From Rhizobium sp. Leaf306 (GTDB lineage Bacteria > Pseudomonadota > Alphaproteobacteria > Rhizobiales > Rhizobiaceae): a stretch of 64,000 nt of DNA. The stretch is taken from assembly GCF_001423425.1 (NCBI RefSeq), contig NZ_LMNX01000003.1, forward strand, positions 241,910 to 305,909, in the 5' to 3' direction. The position numbers and the translations under genes are program-made. Positions 34,146 through 43,254 of this stretch are shown one piece after another. The notes under the pieces are model-generated. The model did no database searches and had not been told where the DNA came from. It was given only the letters and a program-made list of their open reading frames with translations. Each line of letters begins with the position of its first letter. The first letter of the stretch is position 1.

Positions 34146-34167
34146 AAGCTAGGTCTTGGGAGCAATA

Positions 34168-34200
34168 GAAGCGCGCCGTCACTCGGTGACGGCGCGCTTC
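34168..34200 (+). terminator. Strong hairpin after malQ
   Basis: GAAGCGCGCCGTCAC, loop TCG, and its exact reverse complement: a 15-bp perfect GC-rich stem 23 bases after the malQ stop. No T-run follows, so it may end transcription only with help or act as a message-stabilising structure. Confidence 0.55.
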
Positions 34201-34253
34201 CGATGCGATGATCCTGCGTCCGCTCGTCTGCCGGCTCTAATGTTGGGGCAAAA

Positions 34254-34278
34254 GGAACAACCGAAACCGCTGCATGTT
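34254..34278 (+). promoter_or_regulatory. EcfG-type promoter candidate (GGAAC-N16-TGTT)
   Basis: GGAAC at 34254-34258, TGTT at 34275-34278, 16 bases apart and 28 bases before the TTG start of the EthD-domain gene. The overlapping upstream ATG at 34274 would lie inside the -10 element. Confidence 0.5.
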
Positions 34279-34306
34279 CTCCCCGTGCAACGAATCGGAG
34301 TTTCAT

Positions 34307-35221
34307 TTGTCCATTTCATCGAACGACACGAATTTTGCGGCGCGCGATGCCGCCATAGCGATCAACACCTACACGACCGTCCTTCGTCGTCCAAAAGTGC
34401 CGCACGAAACGTTCGCCAATTATTGGCGCGATGTGCATGGCCCGCTCTGTTCCCGAATCCCCGGGCTTGGATGGTATGTACAAAACCACTTCAACCGCGA
34501 ACAGGACGCGCATCTCTGGCCTGAAATCGACGGGGTTTCGCCATTTGAAAACTATGTCCTGGACGGCGGCGTCGAGATCGGCTTCGAGACGGCGGCCGAC
34601 CAGAAGGAATTCAATGACGCCTGCTCGATCCTGTTTGCGGACGAGCAGAACATGTTTGCAGCAACCGTTGCCTATGCCCTTCCCAAGGGCTCAACCACAC
34701 TCATCGATCGCAGCGCCGACCCGGTTCCCAACGGAGACGACGGACTTGATCGCATCCACGTCCATCTCGGCTCCAGGACAGGCGATGCGTTCGCCTTTGC
34801 AACGTTCATGACGAACCTTGCCGAGAAGATTTCCTCAGACCCTGCCGCTATGAAAGTGCGTCTGCACTTGCCCGATGTCTACGACAACGCAAAACCCGCA
34901 CCGCCTGCTCGCGGCGTCGATCATACTGTTCCAGACGAGAGAGGGCACATTGCGGTGTTGGAGCTCGCATTCGCCAGCCCGCTTGCTCGTCGGCAGTTCT
35001 ACGGCGGCGATCTGTTCCAGAGAACGCTCTCCGACCAGAAAGCCCAGATCAGCCATGCGACTGCCTTCGCAGTAAGCGGCATCTATACCTATGTCCGCGA
35101 CAAGCAGCTGACGACCGCGGGATTGAGAGGAAGCCGACAGGCGCAGCTGATCGAGACGCTGGGAGCCGCCAACCAGGTCTCCGACGATGTTCGCACCCTT
35201 CTTCATAAGGGCGAATTGTAA
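34307..35221 (+). CDS. EthD-domain protein
   Basis: A 304-residue protein with an EthD domain in its first ~110 residues: INTYTTVLRRPKVPHETFANYW then RDVHGPLCSRIPGLGWYVQNH, matching the family's FxxYWxxxHGPL core. EthD proteins form ferredoxin-like dimers and accompany ether or polyketide oxidation, though the biochemical role is poorly defined. The second half may be a diverged repeat of the domain. The TTG start is chosen because CGGAG stands 6 bases upstream and the ATG at 34274 falls within the promoter motif. Confidence 0.75.
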   Translation: MSISSNDTNFAARDAAIAINTYTTVLRRPKVPHETFANYWRDVHGPLCSRIPGLGWYVQNHFNREQDAHLWPEIDGVSPFENYVLDGGVEIGFETAADQKEFNDACSILFADEQNMFAATVAYALPKGSTTLIDRSADPVPNGDDGLDRIHVHLGSRTGDAFAFATFMTNLAEKISSDPAAMKVRLHLPDVYDNAKPAPPARGVDHTVPDERGHIAVLELAFASPLARRQFYGGDLFQRTLSDQKAQISHATAFAVSGIYTYVRDKQLTTAGLRGSRQAQLIETLGAANQVSDDVRTLLHKGEL

Positions 35222-35443
35222 GACTGGCTGTCGGTGCTTTCCTCCGCTGTATGGCTCGGGCGGGAGACGCCGACGATGTGAACTGTCGTCTCGCCGCCAG
35301 CTTCGAGATCGGGTCGCCTATGGCGGCTCGACGGGAGGCCGATCTTGTGCCACACGATTTCCACGATCCTCTTTGAATAGGGATTGCAGATAGTGCTAAA
35401 ATTCCCCAGTTGAGCTGGTTCGTGCCACCACGTTGGGACCGAT

Positions 35444-36472
35444 ATGGCGAAAGACCAGTTGATGAAGATCGAGATACCCACAGACAAGATTTCCTCAAGA
35501 GAGCGGTATCTCGAAGCCATCGTCCAGAGCGCGATCGATTACGCGATCATTTCGATGGATCTCGATGGTCTTGTGACCAGTTGGAACGAGGGCGCTCGGC
35601 GTGTTCTCGGCTGGGATGCAGACGAGATGGTGGGCAGGCCGGCCACAGCCTTCTTCACGCTCGAGGATCGCGAGCAGGGCATTCCGCAACGGGAGATGAC
35701 TGCCGCCCTGAGCCAGGGGCGTGGTAGCGACGAGCGATGGCATCTGCGCGAGGACGGTTCAACCTTCTGGGCGTCCGGCGAGATGATGGCGTTGCGATCC
35801 GATGACGATACCGTCATAGGCTTCATCAAAATCCTTCGCGACAGAACGCAGGAAAGAGAACAGGCCGACCAGCAACGCCTGCTCATGCTCGAGCTCGGTC
35901 ACCGGATGAAAAACACCATCTCGGTGGTGCAGTCGATTGCAACGCAGTCGATCCGCAATGCGGCCTCGCTCGAAGATGCCGGCGAGAAGCTCCAGTCGCG
36001 CATGTCGGCCTACGCCTCGGCACACGATATTTTGCTCCAGAAGAACTGGGTGAGCGCGACGCTTGGCCAGATCGTGAACGCCGCAACGATCAACATCGGT
36101 CTTGAGGGTTCCGACCGAGTCCGGATCGAGGGACCGGAGATCGAGCTTGATCCCCAGGCCGCCCTGTCGTTCTCGCTGGTGCTGCACGAGCTTTTCACGA
36201 ATGCCTCCAAATACGGCGCACTCTCCGAGAGCAATGGTCACATCGATATTGCATGGAGAATCGAAGCCCGGGAGGGAGAGGATTTTCTAATCTCGTCTTG
36301 GCGGGAAGTCGGCGGGCCACCCGTCGCTATCCCGACCAGAAAGGGATTTGGCTCTCGGCTTATCGCGTCCAGTCTGAACTCTTACGGAACCGCCACGACC
36401 GATTACGAGCCGGATGGTGTCGTCGTGACAACTGCGATGCCCTTGTCCAGGATCCAGTTCGAAAAAACCTGA
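35444..36472 (+). CDS. PAS-domain HWE-family sensor histidine kinase
   Basis: A 342-residue soluble kinase. Residues ~20-140 are a PAS domain (ISMDLDGLVTSWNEGARRVLGW, then DGSTFWASGEMMALR and IKILRDRTQER). The HWE kinase core follows: phosphoacceptor His in LGHRMKNTISVVQSIATQS, the N-box VLHELFTNASKYGALS, and W-E in SSWREVGGPPV. HWE kinases such as PhyK control PhyR/EcfG stress signalling in alphaproteobacteria. There is no membrane segment and no response regulator beside it, so its partner is elsewhere. The PAS domain lacks the LOV cysteine motif. Confidence 0.88.
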   Translation: MAKDQLMKIEIPTDKISSRERYLEAIVQSAIDYAIISMDLDGLVTSWNEGARRVLGWDADEMVGRPATAFFTLEDREQGIPQREMTAALSQGRGSDERWHLREDGSTFWASGEMMALRSDDDTVIGFIKILRDRTQEREQADQQRLLMLELGHRMKNTISVVQSIATQSIRNAASLEDAGEKLQSRMSAYASAHDILLQKNWVSATLGQIVNAATINIGLEGSDRVRIEGPEIELDPQAALSFSLVLHELFTNASKYGALSESNGHIDIAWRIEAREGEDFLISSWREVGGPPVAIPTRKGFGSRLIASSLNSYGTATTDYEPDGVVVTTAMPLSRIQFEKT

Positions 36473-36542
36473 CCGCGGTTGATACAACAAGGTTCTCTGA
36501 TTGTCAGGTATCGCGTGATACCACTGGAACAAGGACTTGGTT

Positions 36543-37124
36543 TTGGAGCCTTTACCAGACGATAGCAGCAACGAGCTTGCTGAAAAACACGTATCGGATA
36601 TCCCGACGACGCGTATGCTGTCATGGGCGCGCAACTCCGCTATCTATCGTCTGTCCAAACGGATGCACACGGAAAAACAGCTCCGGCAAGCGATCACGCG
36701 CAAGGCGCGGGAAAAGTTCGAAGACATCGGCGATCGGCAAGTCGAGGCGCTTGCGGCGTTTGCCGTGAAGTTCGGCTATGACAACAGCGCTCTCGATGAT
36801 CAGGCTTACGCAGAAGTCGCGACCCGTTCTGCGCAACGAAGCGGCCGGTCGAAACGCGCGATTTCGCAGCGGCTCGTGATCAAGGGAATAGACCGGGAAA
36901 CCGCCTCCGAGGCAGTCGCTGACGTGAACGATCTGCGTGCCGCGGTCGTGCTCGCGCGAAAGCGGGCATTTGGCCCGTTCAGGAGAGTGGAGCTCGATCA
37001 GAAACGCAAGGCCAAGGAGCTCGCATCGTTTGCACGCGCAGGCTTCAGCTCGGAAATCGGGAGGCAGGTTTTCGAGATGCATCGCGACGATGCCGAGCTA
37101 GTCCTGAGCGAAGACGTAGCGTGA
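36543..37124 (+). CDS. recX: Regulatory protein RecX
   Basis: A 193-residue protein with the tandem three-helix repeats of RecX: LSWARNSAIYRLSKRMHTEKQLRQAI near the start, then KFGYDNSALDDQAYAEVATRSAQRSGRSKRAISQRLVIKGI, the most conserved region, and a third repeat to the end. RecX caps RecA filaments and blocks recombinase activity. The TTG at 36543 is preferred: AAGGA lies at 7 bases, while the TTG at 36537 is too close. recA is not adjacent, which is common in rhizobia. Confidence 0.82.
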   Translation: MEPLPDDSSNELAEKHVSDIPTTRMLSWARNSAIYRLSKRMHTEKQLRQAITRKAREKFEDIGDRQVEALAAFAVKFGYDNSALDDQAYAEVATRSAQRSGRSKRAISQRLVIKGIDRETASEAVADVNDLRAAVVLARKRAFGPFRRVELDQKRKAKELASFARAGFSSEIGRQVFEMHRDDAELVLSEDVA

Positions 37125-37561
37125 AGGAGCGCAGAACAGCTCTCCGGTCATTGGGGCAATGCTGGCTAGATGTTGCAGCGTATTCCTAAGTCGCGGCAAC
37201 GCGTATTTATAGTACAATTTTGCATTTTTCGGGCCTTTCAAGCGTATCTCATTGGATCCAGCTAAGTAAATTACCAATATACTTATAATTTATAAAATTT
37301 CTGATGCGTGAAGAATCTTATTTTGTAGCTGTTGGTGGCTGATTTTATTTAAAAATTGAAATTCGCAGGACATAACCCTATATCAGGTATGCCTGCGCAA
37401 AGCCTGACAGGCTGCCGGCGCGAATGGCCCGGCGGGTTCCGATATCCCAGGGCGCGTTTCAAAACCTGACATCGTTGCGATAGCGACCGTTCCACCTGAT
37501 TTGCTGGCGCAGCTAACGACCTCAGATCGAACTGATCTTAGCGGCATACCCACGAGGTATC
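37125..37561. other. AT-rich intergenic region before the manA-type operon
   Basis: No gene seen. From about 37200 to 37370 the DNA is markedly AT-rich (runs such as CTTATAATTTATAAAATTT), unlike the flanking coding DNA. It should hold the promoter of the operon starting at 37562. No GGAAC-type motif was found here on the plus strand, unlike many other genes in the window. Confidence 0.5.
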
Positions 37562-38509
37562 ATGACGGTAGAACATCTAGGCGTGCAGCCCGCAGCAAAG
37601 CCGTGGGGCCGTCGTGAACTGAAGCCGTGGAGCCAGTCGGACGGCACGACTGTCATTGGCGAGCTGCGCTATGCGCGCAACGGTCCAGACCGTGACGCTT
37701 CGGCACTGCTTCTCAAGTTGCTGTTCACGTCTCAGGCACTGTCGATCCAGGTCCATCCGGATGACGCGGCGGCGCAGGCCGTCGGCATGAGGAACGGCAA
37801 GACAGAGGCTTGGTACGTCCTGTCTGCTGAGGACGGCGCCGAAGTGGGGATCGGGTTGAAAACGCCCGTGTCCACGGAGGAGTTGCGCGACGCCATATCC
37901 GACGGTTCGATCGGTTGCCTGCTCAACTGGCAAAAAGCCTATGCGGGCGATGCGTTCTTCGTCCCTGCCGGAACCATCCACGCGATCGGTGCGGGGCTCG
38001 TCATTGCCGAAATCCAGCAGGCGAGTGACACGACATACCGTCTCTTCGACCATGGAAGCGCGCGTGAACTCCATATCGAACAGGCAGTTTCAGTGGCGCA
38101 GCTGGGACAGGCACCGCGCCAGGAACCGATGCGTCATCTGACGAAAGAGAGAACGCTACTCGTCTCCTGCGACTTCTTCGTGCTTGAGCGGGTGACACTT
38201 CCTGCAAACACGCTGTGGCAACTCAAGGCCGAAAGCGAATGCTGGCTGCTTCTCCTTGCGGGCAAAGCGTCGATAGGATCGATGGCGCTGAAGCTTGGTG
38301 ATGCCGCTTTCCTGGAAGCGGATGACGCATCGATACAAGCCGGTGCTGCTCCGATCACAGCTTTGCTCGCCTATGCCGGCAAAGACGCCCGGGAAAACCT
38401 GCTGCGGGACGTCGGTCCGCTCCGGGACATGCCGGATCCCAGGAAGACGACCTTTGTTCAACCCTTAGCGGACGTTCCAGCGTTCCCTTCAACGGAGACG
38501 CTGTCATGA
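37562..38509 (+). CDS. manA: Class I mannose-6-phosphate isomerase-like protein
   Basis: A 315-residue cupin enzyme of the short ManA type. LSIQVHPDDAAAQ (zinc His), GKTEAWYVL (zinc Glu) and FVPAGTIHAIGAGLVIAEIQQASDTTYRLFDHG (zinc His and the catalytic region) are in order. The enzyme interconverts mannose-6-P and fructose-6-P in the cytoplasm, the first committed step to GDP-mannose. The ATGA overlap with the following glycosyltransferase shows translational coupling. With the GH130 gene downstream it points to a mannose-containing product. Confidence 0.88.
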   Translation: MTVEHLGVQPAAKPWGRRELKPWSQSDGTTVIGELRYARNGPDRDASALLLKLLFTSQALSIQVHPDDAAAQAVGMRNGKTEAWYVLSAEDGAEVGIGLKTPVSTEELRDAISDGSIGCLLNWQKAYAGDAFFVPAGTIHAIGAGLVIAEIQQASDTTYRLFDHGSARELHIEQAVSVAQLGQAPRQEPMRHLTKERTLLVSCDFFVLERVTLPANTLWQLKAESECWLLLLAGKASIGSMALKLGDAAFLEADDASIQAGAAPITALLAYAGKDARENLLRDVGPLRDMPDPRKTTFVQPLADVPAFPSTETLS

Positions 38510-40794
38510 CCCAGACCAGGAAAATTGCTTTCGTCGGCAACTCACTGCCGCGCCGCTGCGGCATCGCGACCTTCACGACGGATCTTGAGCAAGCGGTATC
38601 GAAAACGTCAGCAAACGTCGAAACGGCGATTGTCGCCATGACGGATCATGGCCAGGTGTATGACTATCCGCACAGCGTCCATCTGCAGATCGCGGACGAC
38701 GACCTTGCGAAATATGTCGCAGCCGCGAAATACCTGAACGCTGAGAAATTCGATATCGTCTGCCTCCAGCACGAGTTCGGCATCTTCGGAGGCAATGACG
38801 GAAGTCATATCCTGGCGCTGCTGTCACGGCTGACGATGCCTGTCGTAACGACGTTGCATACGGTCCTTGCCGAACCGACACCATCTCAGCGACGGGTCTT
38901 CAACAATATCGTCGATATCTCGTCGAAGGTGGTGGTGATGGCCGCGCGGGGGCGCGAGCTGCTGCAGGAAGTCTATGATGTGCCGGCGGAGAAAATCGAG
39001 TTCGTCCCGCACGGAATCCCGGAAATCGCCTTCAGCGAGCCGGACGAGGCGAAGACGAAACTCGGTTTTGAGGGGCGATCCGTTATCCTGACGTTCGGCC
39101 TGTTGTCACCCAACAAGGGCATCGAGGTCATGATCGACGCGATGCCGGTGATCCTGCAGAGCAGGCCGGACGCAGTCTACGTCGTGCTTGGCGCGACCCA
39201 CCCGAATCTTGTGCGGACCGAGGGCGAGACGTATCGACAGTCGCTCGTAGCGCGTGCGGAGGATCTCGGCATCGAAGACCATGTGGTCTTCCTCGACCGT
39301 TTCGTCGACCTGCCGACCCTCCTCGACTTCATTTCGATGTGCGACGTCTACGCGACGCCTTATCTCAACGAAGCCCAGATGACCTCAGGCACGCTTGCTT
39401 ACAGTTTCGGGCTCGGCAAAGCCGTTGTATCGACCCCGTACTGGCACGCGAGCGAGCTCCTTGCGGATGGCTCCGGCGTTCTCGTACCGTTCGGCGATTC
39501 CGAGGCGATCGGTCAGGAAATCGCAGCATTGCTGACCGACGATGACAGTCGCAACGCGATACGCCGTCGCGCCTATGCCGCCAGTCGCTCGATGACCTGG
39601 CAGCGCACGGGCCAGCGATACCTCTCGCTGTTTGAGGCGGTCATCCAGCCAAAAATCCGGCCCGGTGCTGTCCCGCCAGTTGGCCGCAAGCCGTCGGCCC
39701 TCGGCTCGCCCGGTGTGCCCGAGCTCCAGTTCGCGTACCTCTTGTCGATGTGTGACGACACCGGACTATTCCAGCATGCCGTCCATTCTGTCCCGGACCG
39801 GTCGCATGGTTACTGCGTCGACGACAATGCCAGGGCGCTGCTGCTTTCAGTCACTCTCATGGCCTCCGGCGAAACCCAGTTGCCCGATATCCTGACCACG
39901 CGGTTTGCGTCCTTTGTCCAGCATGCGTGGAACCCGGATCAAAAGCACTTTCGCAATTTCATGGGTTTTGACCGGCGATGGCTGGAAGACAAGGGCTCGG
40001 AAGACAGCCATGGCCGCACCCTCTGGGCGCTTGGACAATGCGCACTCAACGACACCAGTTCGGCGAGACGCAACTGGGCTGCCGATCTGTTTGCCGAAGC
40101 CCTTCCGACAGCAGTCGATTTCACCTCACCTCGCGCCTGGGCATTCACGTTGCTGGGGTTGGACGGATATTGCGCGGCCCGGCGACACGACATCAATGCC
40201 CGACGGGTTCGGTCCACTCTTGCAGATCGGCTGATGGCGCTTTTCTCGCGTGTGGCCACACCGGATCGGCCGTGGTTTGAAGAGGGGTTGTCCTATGACA
40301 ACGCCCGTCTTCCGCAAGCTCTGATCCTTGCGGGTCTGGCCGCTGAGAAGCCAACCCATATCTCCGCTGGCCTGCAGAGCCTGCGCTGGCTGATGACGAT
40401 GCAGACTGCACGGACAGGGCATTTCCGCCCGGTCGGTTCGGATGGTTTCGGTGATGTCGGCTTGCCGCCGCAGCATTTCGACCAGCAGCCGGTCGAGGCG
40501 GCCGCAACCATCTCTGCCTGCCTGACGGCCTGGCATGCCGAGAAACGCCCCGAATGGCAAAGCAATGCGCGGATGGCGTTGGACTGGTTTACGGGTGCCA
40601 ATGATCTTTCCCTCCCGCTCGTGGATATCGACACCGGAAGTTGTCGCGATGGGCTGCATCGCGCACGCCCCAACGAGAACAGGGGGGCCGAGTCCGTGCT
40701 CGCTTACCTCTTAGGCCTCGTCGACTACCGCAGGATCGTGCGAAGCGGCAGTCAATCGGCAACCTCCTCCCAATTGCACGCTCTGAGTGCCTGA
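38506..40794 (+). CDS. Two-domain protein: GT4 glycosyltransferase plus C-terminal alpha/alpha-barrel-like domain
   Basis: A 762-residue chain. Residues ~1-375 are a GT4 glycosyltransferase: VGNSLPRRCGIATFTTDLEQAV, FVPHGIPEIAF, ILTFGLLSPNKGIEVMIDAM and ATPYLNEAQMTSGTLAYSFGLGKAVVSTPYW. Residues ~395-740 look like an alpha/alpha toroid as in glucanase-like or epimerase-like proteins (HGYCVDDNARALLLSV, GRTLWALGQCAL, SWEEGLSYDNARLPQALILAG-like, then HRARPNENRGAESVLAYLLGL). It sits between a ManA-type enzyme and a GH130 phosphorylase, so mannosyl transfer is the best guess; the second domain may process the acceptor. Confidence 0.82.
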   Translation: MTQTRKIAFVGNSLPRRCGIATFTTDLEQAVSKTSANVETAIVAMTDHGQVYDYPHSVHLQIADDDLAKYVAAAKYLNAEKFDIVCLQHEFGIFGGNDGSHILALLSRLTMPVVTTLHTVLAEPTPSQRRVFNNIVDISSKVVVMAARGRELLQEVYDVPAEKIEFVPHGIPEIAFSEPDEAKTKLGFEGRSVILTFGLLSPNKGIEVMIDAMPVILQSRPDAVYVVLGATHPNLVRTEGETYRQSLVARAEDLGIEDHVVFLDRFVDLPTLLDFISMCDVYATPYLNEAQMTSGTLAYSFGLGKAVVSTPYWHASELLADGSGVLVPFGDSEAIGQEIAALLTDDDSRNAIRRRAYAASRSMTWQRTGQRYLSLFEAVIQPKIRPGAVPPVGRKPSALGSPGVPELQFAYLLSMCDDTGLFQHAVHSVPDRSHGYCVDDNARALLLSVTLMASGETQLPDILTTRFASFVQHAWNPDQKHFRNFMGFDRRWLEDKGSEDSHGRTLWALGQCALNDTSSARRNWAADLFAEALPTAVDFTSPRAWAFTLLGLDGYCAARRHDINARRVRSTLADRLMALFSRVATPDRPWFEEGLSYDNARLPQALILAGLAAEKPTHISAGLQSLRWLMTMQTARTGHFRPVGSDGFGDVGLPPQHFDQQPVEAAATISACLTAWHAEKRPEWQSNARMALDWFTGANDLSLPLVDIDTGSCRDGLHRARPNENRGAESVLAYLLGLVDYRRIVRSGSQSATSSQLHALSA

Positions 40795-40827
40795 ACCCGA
40801 ATTCCGTTCAAATGAAATGAGATCGCT

Positions 40828-42132
40828 TTGTCAAAAGCCGTTGTTGTCAACCGCCAATCGCTCTTCCTGCGACCCGATTCCTCGCGCGTGGTCGTGCGTC
40901 CGTTCAAGCCCGCCACCGAACCCCGGGATCTGAACCTGACGGATAAAACCCGGGCGAACCTTATTGTCGATCGGGTGCTGGCGCTGGAACCGCAGGCCGC
41001 CGATCTTCTTCTTGCGGACGTGCTCGAGAATTTTGAGGGCCGCCACCGTAACCTCCTGGCGACGTTCGAAGCACGCGCGAAGGAGATGGAAGAAGCCTTT
41101 GCGCCGCACACGGTTTTCAGCCCGACGCAGCGACAACTGATCGGGGCCTACTTCCTCAACGAATATTCGTTTGAAGCCTCGGCACTGTTCAACCCCAGTA
41201 TCGTCGCTCACCCGGACCAATCGGGCGTGCCGGAGGGTAGCCGCCGGTTTGTCTTGAGCCTGCGCGCCGTCGGCGAGGGGCATGTCTCCTCGTTGACGTT
41301 CCGCACGGGACTGATCGCGCCCGATGGCGGCGTGGAGATAGAACCGACTGCACGGCTTGCATCCACCCCAACGATCCAAACGCCACTGTCAGGCTCACCG
41401 GATGAGAGCGTCGAACTCAGTTTCAGCGCCGACCAGCATATCAGCGAACGCGTCATCTTTCCGGTGACACCAGCTCAGTCGAACGGCATCGAAGATGCAC
41501 GCTTCGTCGAATTCGAGACGGAGGAGAATGAGGAAAAGACGTTCTATGCGACCTATACCGCTTACAGCGGCAAGGCCATCCGGTCGGAATTGCTCCAGAC
41601 CAGCGACTTCATATCGTTCAAGATGACGCCGTTGACCGGCACCGCGGCGATGAACAAAGGGATGGCGCTGTTTCCGCGGAAGATTGATGGTCGCTACGCG
41701 ATGATTGGTCGGCAGGACAACGAAAATCTCTACCTGATCTACTCCGACGACCTGCACGAATGGAACGGCGGCCAAGCGATCCTGCGTCCGAAATTTCCCT
41801 GGGAGTTCGTACAGATGGGAAATTGCGGATCCCCCATCGAGCTCGACGAAGGATGGTTGCTTCTCACACACGGTGTGGGCCCGGTCCGTCGGTATGCGAT
41901 CGGGGCCGCACTTCTCGACAAGAAGGATCCCTCGAAGGTTCTCGCCCGGTCACGCGATCCGCTCGTTCGTCCGGAAAAGTCGGAACGTGAGGGGTACGTC
42001 CCGAACGTCGTCTACACATGCGGTGGAATGCGGCACGGCGACCTGATCATATTGCCATACGCAGTCTGCGATACGGTTTCCAACTTCTCGACGATCAGGA
42101 TTTCGGAGCTGCTGCAGACCCTGGACGGGTGA
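40828..42132 (+). CDS. GH130 family glycoside phosphorylase/hydrolase
   Basis: A 434-residue five-bladed beta-propeller enzyme. It has FNPSIVAHPD, the catalytic-Asp motif NGIEDARFVEF, NKGMALFPRKIDGRYAMIGRQDNENLYL, the phosphate- or sugar-binding stretch MGNCGSPIELDEGWLLLTHGVGPVRRYAIGAALLD, and YVPNVVYTCGG. GH130 enzymes split beta-mannosides, usually by phosphorolysis to mannose-1-P. The only in-frame start is a TTG with a weak site upstream, suggesting lower translation than its neighbours. The operon could make and recycle a mannoside. Confidence 0.88.
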   Translation: MSKAVVVNRQSLFLRPDSSRVVVRPFKPATEPRDLNLTDKTRANLIVDRVLALEPQAADLLLADVLENFEGRHRNLLATFEARAKEMEEAFAPHTVFSPTQRQLIGAYFLNEYSFEASALFNPSIVAHPDQSGVPEGSRRFVLSLRAVGEGHVSSLTFRTGLIAPDGGVEIEPTARLASTPTIQTPLSGSPDESVELSFSADQHISERVIFPVTPAQSNGIEDARFVEFETEENEEKTFYATYTAYSGKAIRSELLQTSDFISFKMTPLTGTAAMNKGMALFPRKIDGRYAMIGRQDNENLYLIYSDDLHEWNGGQAILRPKFPWEFVQMGNCGSPIELDEGWLLLTHGVGPVRRYAIGAALLDKKDPSKVLARSRDPLVRPEKSEREGYVPNVVYTCGGMRHGDLIILPYAVCDTVSNFSTIRISELLQTLDG

Positions 42133-42149
42133 CACGTCCAATGAAAAAC

Positions 42150-42171
42150 GGCGAGGACCAAAGTCCCCGCC
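42150..42171. terminator. Hairpin between convergent GH130 and Mn-catalase genes
   Basis: GGCGAGGAC, loop CAAA, GTCCCCGCC: a 9-bp stem with one mismatch, preceded by AAAAA on the plus strand, so T-rich after the stem for the minus-strand catalase transcript. Confidence 0.45.
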
Positions 42172-42181
42172 GCCGACTGAA

Positions 42182-43108
42182 TTAACGCGACTTCTTGTAA
42201 AGCTTTTCTGCGATCTCGAACATTTCTTCCGGCGCGTAATCCGGCGTGAATGCCGAGGGAACGCCGGTCAACTGATGGATCTTGCCACCGTCGGGCATTC
42301 CATCGACGACTTCGAGCTCGCCCGGAGGATCGTTCGGAAGAGCGACTTCGCCATTCCCCCAGATGCCCGCCATTTCCTTGTAGTCGTTCGGGCTGAACGT
42401 GTAGAGCCGGCGATGCGAACCCTCATCCAGGTATTTCTGGCATTCCGGGATCTTGGACAGCGGAATGTTCGGTGTCGGCAGGAACTTTTCGATTTCGACG
42501 CCGGTGATTTTCTTCAGCGCCAATGCGTAGGCATGGGCGTGAACCGAACCGCGCACGAGAAGATAGCCGCAGACTTCGCGACCGGTCGGGTCCGTCAGCG
42601 TTTCGTAGACGCGCAGCTTGTGCAGTCGGGCACCGCATTCCAGATGGAAATTGTGCAAGAGATCGACGACGACATTGCCCGTGCTGGTGATGAAATCGTT
42701 ATTCCACGATACGCCGTTGCTGTTGATCGGAGCGGCTCCACCGCCACCGGACAGAAAAGCCGCGGCCAACCGCATATCCTTCATATCCTCGAAGGGTGCG
42801 CCCGAAATATCGCCGCCGTCGCCTTCGTCGCCCCCTGGAATGTCCGGGCCGTTGTTGAGCATTCCAACGCCATTGCTGACAAGCTCGACATGGCCAAGTT
42901 CTTCTGCAGTGATACTGGCAACAAGGCTGTAGAACGGCTTCAGTTTTTCCTTGGACCGAAAGTTGAAGCTCTGAAACATGTAGTTTCCAAGCGTCGACAT
43001 TTCTCCATATTTCCCGCCCAGCAATTCCTGGAGTGCTGCGGCAGCATTGGGGTCAGCACGTTTCGGTGCCGGCAGGTTTGCCTGCAGCTGATCAACTCGC
43101 ATGAACAT
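42182..43108 (-). CDS. Manganese catalase
   Basis: A 308-residue non-haem catalase. The ferritin-like four-helix core carries the dimanganese ligands: YGEMSTLGNYMFQSFN (Glu), TAEELGHVELVSNG (ExxH), HNFHLECGARLHKLRVYE (Glu) and RGSVHAHAYALAL (His). It decomposes hydrogen peroxide in the cytoplasm. A Gly/Asp-rich loop near residues 90-105 is usual in the family. AAAGGAA precedes the chosen ATG. Two stress-type promoter motifs lie upstream on the minus strand, in line with general stress control known for such catalases. Confidence 0.93.
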   Translation of the reverse strand: MFMRVDQLQANLPAPKRADPNAAAALQELLGGKYGEMSTLGNYMFQSFNFRSKEKLKPFYSLVASITAEELGHVELVSNGVGMLNNGPDIPGGDEGDGGDISGAPFEDMKDMRLAAAFLSGGGGAAPINSNGVSWNNDFITSTGNVVVDLLHNFHLECGARLHKLRVYETLTDPTGREVCGYLLVRGSVHAHAYALALKKITGVEIEKFLPTPNIPLSKIPECQKYLDEGSHRRLYTFSPNDYKEMAGIWGNGEVALPNDPPGELEVVDGMPDGGKIHQLTGVPSAFTPDYAPEEMFEIAEKLYKKSR

Positions 43109-43140
43109 TGAGGTATTCCTTTGGTTGTAGGTCTCGTCCC

Positions 43141-43165
43141 AACCACCGGGCAAGATGCTTGTTCC
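43141..43165 (-). promoter_or_regulatory. EcfG-type promoter candidate, proximal, for Mn catalase (GGAAC-N16-GGTT)
   Basis: Minus strand: GGAAC at 43161-43165, GGTT at 43141-43144, 16 bases apart, 33 bases before the start codon. Confidence 0.5.
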
Positions 43166-43200
43166 CCGGAAATATTACTCATGCTCAGAATTAACCGTCG

Positions 43201-43225
43201 AAGGTGATTATGTTGCTTTTGTTCC
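43201..43225 (-). promoter_or_regulatory. Second, distal EcfG-type candidate for Mn catalase (GGAAC-N16-CCTT)
   Basis: Minus strand: GGAAC at 43221-43225, CCTT at 43201-43204, 16 bases apart and 60 bases behind the proximal copy. Confidence 0.3.
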
Positions 43226-43254
43226 AATATTTCGTGTTGTCCGACGATTTTGAC

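Noticed and set aside
35222..35443. EcfG-type promoter before the PAS-HWE kinase
   Set aside because: No GGAAC on the plus strand in this gap.
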